Shown here: in pieces, positions 24,426-34,182 of the stretch
Layout of the letters: each line of letters begins with the position of its first letter
Numbering within the stretch: the stretch's first letter is position 1
DNA from: Desulfamplus sp.
GTDB lineage: Bacteria > Desulfobacterota > Desulfobacteria > Desulfobacterales > Desulfobacteraceae
Length of the DNA stretch: 64,000 nt
Assembly (NCBI GenBank): GCA_015232455.1
Contig: JADFZQ010000001.1
Span: forward strand, 186,001 to 250,000
Reading direction: 5' to 3'
Notes under the pieces: generated by a model
Seen by the model: the letters and a program-made list of their open reading frames with translations, nothing else
What the model was told of the DNA's origin: nothing
The model's database searches: none
Position numbers and translations under genes: made by a program

Positions 24426-26198
24426 ATGAATCCTTTTTTTGAACAGGTTGTTAAAATATACAAGGAGATGTCTCTTTATAAGAGGATTGCCTTGGGAACA
24501 TTGATTCTGGTTACGATTTCAGGCTTTATTACCATGTTTGTATGGGCAAACAAAATAGAGTTTAAAGCCGCATATTCAGAACTGTCAGAAGAGGATGCCT
24601 CCACTATTGTTGCAAAACTTAAAGAGAACAAAATTCCCTATAAACTTCAAAATGGCGGAAAAACAATTCTTGTGCCAGAGCCTCAAGTTTATGAGGTTCG
24701 TCTTGATTTAGCAAAAGAGGGAATTCCAAAAGCATCAGGAGTTGGTTATGAAATCTTTGATAAGACAGATTTTGGAACAACTGAATTTGTCCAAAAAGTT
24801 AATAAACTCCGTGCAATTCAAGGAGAACTTGCAAGAACTATCCGAGCTTTTGAAGAGGTCAAAGATGCTAAGGTTATGATAGTTTTGCCAAAAGATTCTG
24901 TATTTGTTGAAGAGACAAAAAAACCCTCTGCATCTATTTTGTTAGAACTTAAATCTGATTTAGAAGATGAGCAGATATCAGCAATTGCCCATCTTGTATC
25001 AAGTGCTATTGAAGATTTGACCCCAGAGCTTGTTACTATCGTTGATACTACTGGTAGAATTTTGTTTGAAGCAAAAACTATGGAGGAGAAAAAAGCTCAA
25101 CAAAAAGAGTTAGAGGAGCAAGATAAAGTTAAAAGACTTGCTGATACTCAATATCAATACAAAGAGCGTTATGAAAATGAGCTTTCTAACCGTATTCAAA
25201 CAATGTTGGAGAGAGTTGTCGGTAAAGATAAGGCAATTGTCCGCGTTGTATCTGATATGGATTTTACAACAAACAGCATGAATGAGGAGATATATGATCC
25301 TTTTGAGAGAAACAGCACTTTTGTGCGAAGCAAAAAATTGCTGACTGAAGCTGCACGTAAAGGAAGTGAAGATAAGGGAACTCCATCAAGTGTAAATCCA
25401 ATTACAAAAGAGGACCCCAACGCAACTAAAAACACCGAGGAGATTAAGAAATCTGACGATACTGTAAACTATGAGATAAGCAGAAGAGTAAGCGAAACGA
25501 TCAAGCCTATGGCTGTTATAAAGAGAGTCTCTGTTGCAGCAGTTATTGATGGAAAATATGAATATAAGACAGATGAGAATGGAAATCGTGTCAGAACATA
25601 TATCCCAAGATCAGAAGAGGAGATGAAGCAGTTTGTAGATGTTGTGGGTAAAGCGGTAGGATTTAATGAAGATAGAGATGACCAAGTATCTGTAGAGAGC
25701 TTTCCGTTTGCCTCTATTGATGAGATGGGAAAAGATGATACAGAACTTAAAGGTTGGCGTTTGGTTCAAAAAGAGTATGGCAGGACAATTTCCAATATAC
25801 TTCTTATTATTTTACTGTTCCTTTTTGTTATAAGACCAATTATAAAAACAGCAAAAGATATTCAAACAAGTGCTCAACAAGCTGCCCTACCTCAGCCAGA
25901 CGAAAAAGAGTTAGAGTTGCTTGAGCAGGCTAAAAAAGAGGCAGAGGAAGAGGCTGAACCAGAACCTACGTTTATTGAACTTGACCCGCAGCAACAAAAA
26001 GATATTCTCAGTGCAATGCCGCCAGAGGAGAGAGATAAATTTATTGCAGCCCTTCCTTCTGCTGACAGAGAGGTATATTTAGCAAGTATTAGAATCTCTG
26101 AAAAGGCAGCATTTTTAGCAAAATCAGATATTGAGCGTTCGGCAAATATTATAAAAACATGGCTTACAGAAATTGAAGAGAAGAAAGATGAAAAATAA
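24426..26198 (+). CDS. fliF: Flagellar MS-ring protein FliF
   Basis: 590 residues. A first membrane helix (ALGTLILVTISGFITMFVW, about 22-40) is followed by periplasmic ring-building domains with YSELSEEDASTIVAKLKENKIPYKL and VRLDLAKEGIPKASGVGYEIFD, an early FliF signature. A second helix (ISNILLIILLFLFVIRPII) lies near 455-475. The C-terminal cytoplasmic tail, which binds FliG, is longer than usual and acid-rich (KKEAEEEAEPEPTFIELDPQQQ), with a FliG-N-like stretch (LSAMPPEERDKFIAALPSADREVYLASI). Confidence 0.95.
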   Translation: MNPFFEQVVKIYKEMSLYKRIALGTLILVTISGFITMFVWANKIEFKAAYSELSEEDASTIVAKLKENKIPYKLQNGGKTILVPEPQVYEVRLDLAKEGIPKASGVGYEIFDKTDFGTTEFVQKVNKLRAIQGELARTIRAFEEVKDAKVMIVLPKDSVFVEETKKPSASILLELKSDLEDEQISAIAHLVSSAIEDLTPELVTIVDTTGRILFEAKTMEEKKAQQKELEEQDKVKRLADTQYQYKERYENELSNRIQTMLERVVGKDKAIVRVVSDMDFTTNSMNEEIYDPFERNSTFVRSKKLLTEAARKGSEDKGTPSSVNPITKEDPNATKNTEEIKKSDDTVNYEISRRVSETIKPMAVIKRVSVAAVIDGKYEYKTDENGNRVRTYIPRSEEEMKQFVDVVGKAVGFNEDRDDQVSVESFPFASIDEMGKDDTELKGWRLVQKEYGRTISNILLIILLFLFVIRPIIKTAKDIQTSAQQAALPQPDEKELELLEQAKKEAEEEAEPEPTFIELDPQQQKDILSAMPPEERDKFIAALPSADREVYLASIRISEKAAFLAKSDIERSANIIKTWLTEIEEKKDEK

Positions 26199-26210
26199 GG
26201 AGGCTTGTTC

Positions 26211-27233
26211 ATGGCTGGAGCTGATAAAATAGATCCTGCAAAGATGAGTGGGTCACAAAAAGCTGCTGTCTTTTTAATTGCTATGGGTGAAGATTACGCT
26301 TCAAAAATTTTCTCAACTATGAATGAAACCCAAATGAGCAGCATAGCTCTTGAAATGGCTCGTATTGAGGAGATAACTCCAGCTATGCTTGAGGTTGTGT
26401 CAAAAGATTTTGTTGTTAAATTTGAAGGAGATCTCAAAATGCTTATTGAGGGAGAATCTTTCTTACGACAAGTTGTTACTAAAAGTCTGCCGGGTGAAAA
26501 GGCTCATTTAATCCTTGAAGACCTTGCAAAAAAACGGAGAGCTAAACCGTTTATTTGGAGCAAGGATGTTAATTTGAATATTTTAAGTGGTTATATAGTG
26601 GGTGAACATCCCCAAACAATTGCAATGATCCTTGCCCACATGCCACCTGAAATTGCATCTGCAATTCTTATGGAGGTTCCTGATGAGAAAAAAGGTGATA
26701 TTGCAATTAGAATTGCAAAACTTGGTCAAATATCTGAAGATGTTGTCCGCGATGTAGATGAAGCGTTAAAAAGAGAACTTAGCGGAGCTGTGGGACCTGG
26801 TGGAAAAGTTGGTGGTATTGAGGTTCTTGTTAATATTATAAATGGTGTCGATAAGGCAACCGAAGATATTATCATGGGTCATGTTGAAGAAGGTGATCAA
26901 GAGATGGCTGATGATATTCGCAAGAGAATGTTTGTATTTGAAGATATGGTTGGTGTTGATGATAAGGCTATGAGAGAGATTTTGAAGAAAGTAGAGGGTC
27001 AGCAACTTATCTACGCTCTCAAGACCGCAACCGAAGAGATGAAAAAGAAGATATTTTCCAACCTGTCGCAGCGTGCTGGTGAGATGCTAAAAGATGACTT
27101 AGATGCGATGGGACCTGTTCGTTTAGCTGAAGTTGAAGAGGCACAGCAGGCAATTGTCAGGGCTGCAAAAGAGCTTGAAGCAGATGGAACAATAACACTT
27201 GGCGGCAAAGGAAAAGATGATGTTCTTGTATGA
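26211..27233 (+). CDS. fliG: Flagellar motor switch protein FliG
   Basis: 340 residues from the ATG at 26211, with AAGGAGG 7 nt upstream. FliG signatures are MSGSQKAAVFLIAMGEDYASKIFSTM, EHPQTIAMILAHMPPEIAS and the C-terminal torque region MFVFEDMVGVDDKAMREILKKVEGQQLIYALKTA with LSQRAGEML. It couples the MS ring to the stator and sets rotation direction. Twelve bp after fliF. Confidence 0.96.
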   Translation: MAGADKIDPAKMSGSQKAAVFLIAMGEDYASKIFSTMNETQMSSIALEMARIEEITPAMLEVVSKDFVVKFEGDLKMLIEGESFLRQVVTKSLPGEKAHLILEDLAKKRRAKPFIWSKDVNLNILSGYIVGEHPQTIAMILAHMPPEIASAILMEVPDEKKGDIAIRIAKLGQISEDVVRDVDEALKRELSGAVGPGGKVGGIEVLVNIINGVDKATEDIIMGHVEEGDQEMADDIRKRMFVFEDMVGVDDKAMREILKKVEGQQLIYALKTATEEMKKKIFSNLSQRAGEMLKDDLDAMGPVRLAEVEEAQQAIVRAAKELEADGTITLGGKGKDDVLV

Positions 27234-27307
27234 TGTAACTCTTAATATTGTTATTACTATAATCGGTTACCCTCAATTTATAGCCTTGCCAAGAAGGAGA
27301 ATTTTTT

Positions 27308-28522
27308 TTGTCTGATAAATCTGATAAAAAAGAGTGCACATTCTCTGAACATCAATATGAAGATGATACATTCCACACATGGCATATTGATGGTTTAGCT
27401 CAATGTGGCAGCGATAGATATAGCAGAAACCATGACCCTAATATCTATTCAGAATCATTTAAGATTCTTTACGAACAGGAACAAAAAGAGGGATCAGATA
27501 AATTTGTTCGTATATATGGACAAGATGAAGAGCCTGTGAAATCCCAACAAGATATTGAAGATGATGAATTTCACCCTTTTAAAACTGGTATTGCTAAATT
27601 TGATGCCATGCTTTCTGGCAAAAGAGAACAAATTGGAGTTCAATCAAAAAATATTTTAGATCAAACTCAAACCAACATTAACGAGAGCAATATAATATCT
27701 AAGACGACTCAACAGGGTGATAATATAGAGAAAGAGGCAACTTTTATACAAAATAACTTTGAAAGTGTTAATGTAGATAGTGTTGTTAATAACAGTACTG
27801 CTGATAGTAATAATATTGATGATGCTTCCTCTTCTGTGGTTATCTCAAACGCTTATACTGAAAAAGAGCGAATGCAGATATTTGAAGATGCTTATAAACA
27901 GGGCTTTGCAGAGGGAACAACAAAAGGGCATGAAGAGGGTTTAGCCCGCGGTATAGAGGAGGGTTTTCAGGCAGGGCATGAAAAGGGTTTGCAAGATGGT
28001 TATGAGCAAGGTTTCCAAAAAGGTGAAGAAGAGGGATATGATGCGGGTTTTCAAAAGGGTGAAGAAGATGGAAAAGTTGTAGGTGATGCAAGGGCTTTAG
28101 AGATTATCACCTCTCTTGAAGATATATTACAAAAATCAGAACAATCATGGAGTAATGCAATTAAGACCCATGAAGTAAAGATTCTCTCAATGATTTGCAA
28201 AATTACTGAAAAGATTGTTTTTGCAAAGTTGGAGTTAGATGAGGGTATTGTAAAAGAGTCTATACTTAATGCACTTGCAACTATGCCTGAACCAGAAGAG
28301 ATTGTTCTTAATATAAGCCCTGATGATTATGAGTATGTTGAGATGGTTAAAGATGATTTTTTTACCAATATCAAGAGCTTAAAGAGTATCAGCGTTATTG
28401 CAAATCCCTCTGTTCAAAGAGGCGGGTGCAAAATTGAATCGTCAAAAGGTAAAGTTGAAACAGATATAAAGACAAGGCTTGAGCAGGTCTTCACAAGTGT
28501 CATGGGTGCAAGGGTTTCATAA
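27308..28522 (+). CDS. fliH: Flagellar assembly protein FliH with long N-terminal extension
   Basis: 404 residues against a usual 230-270. The start is TTG at 27308, supported by AGGAGA seven bases upstream. The first ~185 residues are acidic and Asn/Ser-rich with no recognised fold. About 197-258 is a run of glycine-spaced repeats (GFAEGTTKGHEEGLARG..., GYEQGFQKGEEEGYDAG), the GxxxG helix typical of FliH. The C-terminal domain (ILQKSEQSW...VQRGGCKIESSKGKVETDI) binds and regulates the FliI ATPase. The stop codon overlaps the fliI start by one base (TAATG). Confidence 0.88.
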   Translation: MSDKSDKKECTFSEHQYEDDTFHTWHIDGLAQCGSDRYSRNHDPNIYSESFKILYEQEQKEGSDKFVRIYGQDEEPVKSQQDIEDDEFHPFKTGIAKFDAMLSGKREQIGVQSKNILDQTQTNINESNIISKTTQQGDNIEKEATFIQNNFESVNVDSVVNNSTADSNNIDDASSSVVISNAYTEKERMQIFEDAYKQGFAEGTTKGHEEGLARGIEEGFQAGHEKGLQDGYEQGFQKGEEEGYDAGFQKGEEDGKVVGDARALEIITSLEDILQKSEQSWSNAIKTHEVKILSMICKITEKIVFAKLELDEGIVKESILNALATMPEPEEIVLNISPDDYEYVEMVKDDFFTNIKSLKSISVIANPSVQRGGCKIESSKGKVETDIKTRLEQVFTSVMGARVS

Positions 28523-29871
28523 TGGATATAAACTGGGATAAATATTTAGATACAGTTGACAGATGCGTAACCGTAAGACCAGAGGGTAAAATCACCAAAG
28601 TTGTGGGGCTTATTGCTGAAGGTGATGGGCTTGGTCTTGGTATTGGGAGTCTTTGCACGATTAAAAACGATCACGGCAGCGAAATCAAGGCTGAGGTTAT
28701 AGGCTTTAGAGATGAAAAGGTGCTTTTAATGCCTTATGGAGATATTCGTGGTATAAGCCCTGGCAGCAGAATCATTCCACTTGCAGATTTGCCGCTTGCA
28801 GATGTTGGAGATGGACTTCTTGGAAGGGTTGTTGATGGCATGGGAAACCCTATTGATGGAAAAGGCTCATTTAATCCAACTGCAAAATACTCTCTTTATG
28901 GAAAACCTATGAACCCAATGGAGAGAAAGTCTATTGATGAGCCTCTTGATGTTGGAATATCTGCCATAAATGTTATGATTACACTTGGAAGAGGACAGCG
29001 TGTAGCAATTATGGCTGGTTCTGGTGTTGGTAAAAGCGTTCTTATGGGCATGATGACAAAACACACAAGTGCTGATGTTACTGTAATTGGGCTTATTGGA
29101 GAGCGTGGTAGAGAGGTCAAAGATTTTGTAAATCACACACTTGGACCTGAGGGCATGAAAAAATCTGTTGTTGTTGCAGCAACCTCTGACACGCCTCCAT
29201 TGGTTAGAATGAGAGGAGCATATCTATCTACAACAATTGCAGAGTATTTTAGAGATCAAGGTAAACACGTTCTTTTAATTATAGATTCAATTACCCGTTT
29301 TGCAATGTCATCTCGTGATGTTGGTTTAGCTGCTGGCGAGCCGCCAACCTCAAGAGGCTACACACCATCATTTTTTGTCCAGATTCCAATTTTACTTGAG
29401 AGGGTTGGATATGTTGAAAATAGCGGTTCAATTACAGGAATTTACACAGTTCTTGTTGAGGGTGATGATCTAAACGATCCAGTAGGAGATACTGTTCGTT
29501 CTATTGTTGATGGTCATATTGTGCTTTCAAGGGCAATTGCAAATAAAGGGCATTATCCTGCAATTGATGTTCTTGCAAGCGTGTCTCGTGTATTTCGTGA
29601 TGTTGCAAAGCCTGAACATGTGAAGTTAAGACAACAGGCAATTGATATAATGGCAACTTTTAGAAATGCAGAAGATATGATAAACATTGGTGCTTATGTA
29701 GATGGCTCAAATCCTAGAATTGATCAGGCAAAAAGGCTCATGCCTTCTATTGACAATTTTTTAAGGCAGGATATGAACAAAAGAATTGATATAAATACTG
29801 GTCTTAAAGAGCTTGAACATATCTTTAAAACAGGAGCAGCTCCAACGCCGCCTCAAAGGGGGAAAAGATAA
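28522..29871 (+). CDS. fliI: Flagellum-specific ATPase FliI
   Basis: 449 residues. Walker A GSGVGKSVL (about 167-175), GLIGERGREVKDFV, VLLIIDSITRFAMSSRDVGLAAGEPPTSRGYTPSFF and VEGDDLNDPVGDTVRSIVDGHIVLSR are the FliI/type III ATPase signatures. It powers export of flagellar subunits with FliH and FliJ. Translationally coupled to fliH. Confidence 0.97.
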   Translation: MDINWDKYLDTVDRCVTVRPEGKITKVVGLIAEGDGLGLGIGSLCTIKNDHGSEIKAEVIGFRDEKVLLMPYGDIRGISPGSRIIPLADLPLADVGDGLLGRVVDGMGNPIDGKGSFNPTAKYSLYGKPMNPMERKSIDEPLDVGISAINVMITLGRGQRVAIMAGSGVGKSVLMGMMTKHTSADVTVIGLIGERGREVKDFVNHTLGPEGMKKSVVVAATSDTPPLVRMRGAYLSTTIAEYFRDQGKHVLLIIDSITRFAMSSRDVGLAAGEPPTSRGYTPSFFVQIPILLERVGYVENSGSITGIYTVLVEGDDLNDPVGDTVRSIVDGHIVLSRAIANKGHYPAIDVLASVSRVFRDVAKPEHVKLRQQAIDIMATFRNAEDMINIGAYVDGSNPRIDQAKRLMPSIDNFLRQDMNKRIDINTGLKELEHIFKTGAAPTPPQRGKR

Positions 29872-29881
29872 GACCGCATAT

Positions 29882-29910
29882 ATTTGACAACTTTTAAAAA
29901 GTTGTCAAAT
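29882..29910. repeat. TTTGACAACTT hairpin, copy 2 (inverted)
   Basis: ATTTGACAACTTTTAAAAAG and the matching arm form a 29-nt hairpin that is the exact reverse complement of 22731-22759. It sits in the 92-bp fliI-fliJ gap inside the flagellar operon. Confidence 0.78.
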
Positions 29911-29963
29911 CTTAAAATGTATAATAGACAAAAAAGATAAACCCATAACGGTATATAAAACGA

Positions 29964-30422
29964 TTGAAAAAATTTAACTTTAAGCTCCAGCCTGTTCTCA
30001 AATATAGAGAGCATCTTGAAAACCTTGCAAGGCAAGAATATGTTCAAGCGTTAATGAATGTAAAAGATGCAGAACAGCAGATTAAAATTATGGAACAGGC
30101 GTTAGAGTCTATGGCAAACAACATTGAGCAAGAGACACGTAAAGGTATTCCAGCCCCTCTTTTCCGTCAATATAACGAATACTTAGATTCACTTGAAAAC
30201 GATATTAACCTCAAACGCAAAGAAAATGAGCGGCTTGAAAAAATTCTTGCAGTTAAGCAGCAGACATTAACTAAAAAAAGCGTTGAGAAAAAGGTAATTG
30301 AGCGTCTTAAAGAGAAAAAAAAGAGTGAATATGTTGAGGAGTTTATGGCTGAAGAGCAAAAAAGGGCTGATGATATGACATCTCTTAAAACCGCACGGGA
30401 GGCTTCTGAAAATGTTTCGTAA
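29964..30422 (+). CDS. fliJ: Flagellar export protein FliJ
   Basis: 152 residues from a TTG at 29964; the conserved FliJ start (KKFNFKLQPVLKYREHLENLARQEYVQAL) supports this codon although no clear Shine-Dalgarno is seen. The whole protein is a long coiled coil rich in Lys, Glu and Gln. FliJ sits in the FliI hexamer and engages the export gate. Its end overlaps the next gene by 11 bp. Confidence 0.88.
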   Translation: MKKFNFKLQPVLKYREHLENLARQEYVQALMNVKDAEQQIKIMEQALESMANNIEQETRKGIPAPLFRQYNEYLDSLENDINLKRKENERLEKILAVKQQTLTKKSVEKKVIERLKEKKKSEYVEEFMAEEQKRADDMTSLKTAREASENVS

Positions 30423-31149
30423 AGTTTCTATTTATTTGTTATCAATATTTCTTCTAAATCTATTTTTATTTAATATATCTCTAATAAAATATCAAAACAA
30501 TCCACATACTCTTTTTGCAGCAGAAGATAAACCAAAAGCTGACGATAAGGCAAAGTCTGATGATAAAGCCAAAGCTGATGATAAAAAAACAAAAGAGGGA
30601 GATAAGGCTAAGAAAGAAGATAAATCAGGAGACAAAGAAGCTGATAAAGAAAAAAAGAAGGGCGAAGAGGGAAAAGAGGGAGAAGCAGCACCAGAACCAT
30701 GCCCTGAATGTCCAGAATGCCCTGATCCTGCAAAGTTTGTTTTAAGTGGTCTTGAAGATAGGAAAAAGAAAATTGAAGAAGAGGAAGCAAAGCTAAAACT
30801 TGAGAAAAAGGAGCTTGAACAATTTAAAGAAGATATTGACGAAAATCTTGAAAAACTTGAAGCACTAAAAAAACAGATACAAGATGATTTAGCTGCTATA
30901 CAAAAAGTCAAATCAGAAAAAGAGAAGCAAAAAGATGCAGAGTATGAGACAAAATTACAAAGTCTGTCAGTAGTTTATGCAAAGATGCCAATAAAAAATG
31001 CTGCTGCTATTCTTGATAAAATGGATGTAGAGCTTGCGGCTGAGATTGTTGCACGTATGCCTCCAAAGCCAGCTTCAAAACTTCTTGCTGCTATGCAGAT
31101 GGAGCAGGCATCAAAGATAAGCGAGCGTCTTGCACGGAAGAAAAAATAG
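30412..31149 (+). CDS. MotE-like flagellar protein (MgtE-N-type domain)
   Basis: 245 residues. An N-terminal membrane anchor (VSIYLLSIFLLNLFLFNISLI) is followed by a repetitive Lys/Asp/Glu linker (KADDKAKSDDKAKADDKK...), a CPECPECPDP motif at about residue 97-106, and a coiled coil (about 120-180). A C-terminal helical domain (VYAKMPIKNAAAILDKMDVELAAEIVARMPPKPASKLLAAM) resembles the MgtE N domain of MotE-like chaperones of the stator protein MotC. The gene is the last of the flagellar run and overlaps fliJ by 11 bp. Confidence 0.75.
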   Translation: MFRKVSIYLLSIFLLNLFLFNISLIKYQNNPHTLFAAEDKPKADDKAKSDDKAKADDKKTKEGDKAKKEDKSGDKEADKEKKKGEEGKEGEAAPEPCPECPECPDPAKFVLSGLEDRKKKIEEEEAKLKLEKKELEQFKEDIDENLEKLEALKKQIQDDLAAIQKVKSEKEKQKDAEYETKLQSLSVVYAKMPIKNAAAILDKMDVELAAEIVARMPPKPASKLLAAMQMEQASKISERLARKKK

Positions 31150-31158
31150 ATTTTTATT

Positions 31159-31186
31159 TATACTGTTCAAGGTCATAAATTGAGTA
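31159..31186. repeat. Short dispersed repeat, TATACTGTTC copy 1
   Basis: TATACTGTTC-N2-GRTCATAA-R-TTGAGT is shared with 34124-34150. Both copies lie just downstream of gene ends. Two short copies only, so significance is modest. Confidence 0.45.
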
Positions 31187-31264
31187 TAGGATTTGAAGCA
31201 CATTAAGATGATTTTTAACTATTTATAAACAATAATATTGTAATAAAAGAGAAGGAGATTCGAT

Positions 31265-31900
31265 ATGAAGGTTGTTGCATTTAATGGTAGTCCAAGAAAA
31301 CATGGCAATACAGCAGGCTCATTGAACACTGTTATTGCCGAGCTTGAGAAAGAGGGAATTGAGACTGAGGTTATCCAAGTAGGAAGAGAGACTATCCACG
31401 GTTGTGTTGCATGTTTTACATGTGCCAAGAAAAAAAATGAGCGGTGTGCGTTTGAAGATGATAAAGTTAATGAGTGGATACAAAAGATGAAAGCAGCAGA
31501 CGGGATTCTTCTTGGTTCTCCTGTCCATTTTTCAGGAGTTGCAGGGGCAATGAAATGTTTTCTTGATAGAGCTTTTTTTGTTATTTCGGTAAATAATGGA
31601 ATGATGAGACACAAAGTTGGTGCAGCAGTTGCTGCTGTAAGGCGGTCAGGTGGTGTTGCTACAATGGATTCACTGAACCACTATCTTCTCTATTCTGAAA
31701 TGATGATACCAACTTCAAATTACTGGAATGTTGCTTATGGCATGAATCCTGGAGAGGTTGAGCAAGACGGCGAAGGCAAACAGATAATGTCAGTTCTTGG
31801 GAAAAATATGGCTTGGTTGATGAAATTAATGGCTGTTGGTATAAAAGAAGTTTCACCACCTGAGCAGGTTATAAAAACCATGACCAATTTTATAAGATAA
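31265..31900 (+). CDS. Flavodoxin-like NAD(P)H-dependent FMN reductase / iron-sulfur flavoprotein family
   Basis: 211 residues. The N-terminal FMN-phosphate loop is FNGSPRKHGNTAGSLN (about 5-20). The motif GCVACFTCAKKKNERC (about 44-59) has the Cys spacing seen in this family, where some members carry a 4Fe-4S cluster. GSPVHFSGVAGAMKCFLDRA lies around 83-102. AGAAGGAG precedes the ATG. It is likely a soluble reductase of unknown partner, transcribed separately from the flagellar genes. Confidence 0.85.
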   Translation: MKVVAFNGSPRKHGNTAGSLNTVIAELEKEGIETEVIQVGRETIHGCVACFTCAKKKNERCAFEDDKVNEWIQKMKAADGILLGSPVHFSGVAGAMKCFLDRAFFVISVNNGMMRHKVGAAVAAVRRSGGVATMDSLNHYLLYSEMMIPTSNYWNVAYGMNPGEVEQDGEGKQIMSVLGKNMAWLMKLMAVGIKEVSPPEQVIKTMTNFIR

Positions 31901-31988
31901 CACTAAACGATTATAATATCTATTAACTGTAACTGCTCGACAGCCATTTGAGTATAATAATTTGGTTGAACCATATTTAAATCAAATA

Positions 31989-32396
31989 TCATTTGCGAGT
32001 AATTTCAGGATATTGACATACTGGACACCCTTTTGGGCGTCCAGTACCTGGTGGCTCTTCCCATTCATGGGAACATGAGTCACAGACAAAAATCCTATCT
32101 CTAATGACAATCTCATAGTTACCACCATCAATTTTAATAGCTTTTCCATTGATAATAGCATCAGCAATAACTTTTCTGGCATTTCTTAGTATCCTGCCAA
32201 ATGTTGCACGCGATACTGCCATCATCTCGCCACCCTCTTCGTGAGAAAGTCCTTGAAGGTCTGCAAGACGTATTGCCTCACGCTCATCAACAGTTAAGGA
32301 TACCTCCATCAAATCAAGCATGGGGATACCTCGAGGCTTAAAATAACTAACTTCTGGTTTATATCCTACTTTTCTACTGATTACAGGTCTGACCAT
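31989..32396 (-). CDS. DUF134 (UPF0251) family predicted DNA-binding protein
   Basis: 135 residues. PKVSYFKPRGIP-like start (PEVSYFKPRGIPMLDLMEVSLTVDE), then a sigma-70-region-4-like helix-turn-helix (EREAIRLADLQGLSHEEGGEMMAVSRATFGRILRNARKVIADAI). The C-terminus is a zinc ribbon (CDSCSHEW...GCPVC). DUF134 proteins are common in anaerobes and are thought to be regulators, but no target is established. It stands alone downstream of the sat terminator. Confidence 0.88.
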   Translation of the reverse strand: MVRPVISRKVGYKPEVSYFKPRGIPMLDLMEVSLTVDEREAIRLADLQGLSHEEGGEMMAVSRATFGRILRNARKVIADAIINGKAIKIDGGNYEIVIRDRIFVCDSCSHEWEEPPGTGRPKGCPVCQYPEITRK

Positions 32397-32511
32397 ATAT
32401 CATTCTCTTATAATTTTATTATTTTTCAGGGTTTACAGGTAGAGATTGTAAGTTTTTATTTATAAAAAATATAATGCAGTTTGTTCAAAATTCTTACAAA
32501 AAGATAGTCAA

Positions 32512-32547
32512 AAAAAAGGGGTTCTCTTTACAGAAAACCCCTTTTTT
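32512..32547 (-). terminator. Terminator downstream of sat
   Basis: AAAAAAGGGGTT and AACCCCTTTTTT form a 12-bp stem with a 12-nt loop. T-tracts on both strands make it potentially bidirectional. It is 74 bp past the sat stop. Confidence 0.85.
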
Positions 32548-32620
32548 ATCAACAAAAACAATCAATCAAAGCATTAAAGAAATCTTATTTTTTATATTAT
32601 ACCAATACAATTCTAATATA

Positions 32621-33898
32621 TTACATTTTTGAGCCTTCTGCATGACTCTGAAGTTTAACTTCAACTTTCTCTGTAAGGCTTGCATAGTATGCACGAAGAA
32701 TCTCAAGAACCTCTTCACGACCAAAGTGATCAACTACAGGCTCTCCATTTGAAAGTGCATGACGTAGTTTTGTACCAGATAGAACAACACGATCTGCTTT
32801 GCTATGTGGGCAGGTTCTCAAAGAAGCCATGCCATCGCATTTGTAGCAATAGAATGTCCAGTCAATTTTTAATGGTTGGCAAAGTAGAGCTTTACCTGGT
32901 TCTGCTGGAGTTGGAATAGTATCAAAAATTTCCTGAGCCTCAAATAGAGTATAGAAGTCGCCTACACCTGCATGATCACGACCTATAATCATCTTGTTTA
33001 CGCCATAGTTCTGACGGAATGTCGCATGAAGAAGAGCTTCTCTTGGACCTGCATAGCGCATATCAAGAGGATAACCACCCTGAACAACATTTTGCTCAAC
33101 AAAATAGCCTTTCACAAGAGTATCAATACATTTTACACGAACATCTGCTGGAATATCGCCGGGTTTGAGGTTACCGATAAGAGAGTGAATAATAACACCA
33201 TCACAAACATCAATAGCTATTTTGCAAAGATGCTCATGTGATCTGTGCATTGGGTTTCTAAGCTGAAGTGCAGCAACAGTAGCCCAGCCTCTCTCATCAA
33301 AAATAGCTCTTGTCTGAGCAGGTGTCAGATAGATACCTTTAAATTTTTCTGGGAACTCACCCTCTGAAAGAACTTTAACAGGACCTGCAAGACAATACTC
33401 TTTTCTTGCCATAACCATTTTTACGCCTGGATGATCTTTAAGAGCAATTGTCCAAAACTTATCATCTGCTGACTCTTCGCCATGACCTTTGTAAACTTTC
33501 TCACATTCCCATTTTTTGTCGTCTTCGGTCATCTCAAATTTTTCTGTAATCTGCATGGTGGCGTAGATTTGACCATTTCTCTCAAGGGTTATCTCATCAC
33601 CTACTTTAATTGCAGCAGCATCATCTTTAGAAGCGTCAAGCATTACAGGAACTGGCCAGAAAGTGCCATCAGCAAGAAGGAAATCTGCACATACGCCTTT
33701 CCAATCAGCTTTTGTCATAAAACCATTGAGTGGGCTAAATCCACCAATACCCATCATTATAAGATCGCCTTTTACCTGTGAGCTTATCTCAATTTTTTTA
33801 AGACCAGCAGCTTTTTTAAGCTCAGACTCAAGTGCAGCACCTTCAAGTTTGCAACATACAAGACCTTTTCCACCATGTGGGGCAACTAATTTAGACAT
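32621..33898 (-). CDS. sat: Sulfate adenylyltransferase (dissimilatory type)
   Basis: 425 residues. Motifs: [15 protein letters not shown] (the HxxH nucleotide-binding motif, about 216-230), [11 protein letters not shown] (about 300-310), and a zinc-type cysteine motif [16 protein letters not shown] (about 354-369) found in the single-domain Sat of sulfate reducers and Thermus. It activates sulfate with ATP to APS, the first step of sulfate reduction. AGGAGAGTTGGTTAC precedes the ATG. Monocistronic, with its own terminator; no aprAB or qmo genes in view. Confidence 0.96.
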   Translation of the reverse strand: MSKLVAPHGGKGLVCCKLEGAALESELKKAAGLKKIEISSQVKGDLIMMGIGGFSPLNGFMTKADWKGVCADFLLADGTFWPVPVMLDASKDDAAAIKVGDEITLERNGQIYATMQITEKFEMTEDDKKWECEKVYKGHGEESADDKFWTIALKDHPGVKMVMARKEYCLAGPVKVLSEGEFPEKFKGIYLTPAQTRAIFDERGWATVAALQLRNPMHRSHEHLCKIAIDVCDGVIIHSLIGNLKPGDIPADVRVKCIDTLVKGYFVEQNVVQGGYPLDMRYAGPREALLHATFRQNYGVNKMIIGRDHAGVGDFYTLFEAQEIFDTIPTPAEPGKALLCQPLKIDWTFYCYKCDGMASLRTCPHSKADRVVLSGTKLRHALSNGEPVVDHFGREEVLEILRAYYASLTEKVEVKLQSHAEGSKM

Positions 33899-34123
33899 GT
33901 AACCAACTCTCCTTAAATTATCTTTACAATTTAATATTAACTAAAATAGAAGTCTCTACCAGACATCTATACAAATTCAGCATTTCTATGGTTAAATTTA
34001 CTAACACACAAACTCAGGAAAAACTCTCTTCAACTAATGATGATTGAGATTTTTGTCAAGAATAATTATCATTTCAATTAATTTTTTATAAAAATTAAGG
34101 CTTATTTTAGAGCGTTATCCATC

Positions 34124-34150
34124 TATACTGTTCTCGATCATAAGTTGAGT
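34124..34150. repeat. Short dispersed repeat, TATACTGTTC copy 2
   Basis: Matches 31159-31186 with few changes; lies 33 bp beyond the stop of the periplasmic receptor gene. Confidence 0.45.
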
Positions 34151-34182
34151 TTTGCATATATAAAAGCTAATTGAACAACAAG

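Noticed and set aside
30492-30911. 139-residue Ser/Phe-rich minus-strand ORF
   Set aside because: It is the antisense shadow of the Lys/Asp/Glu repeat tract of the MotE-like gene.
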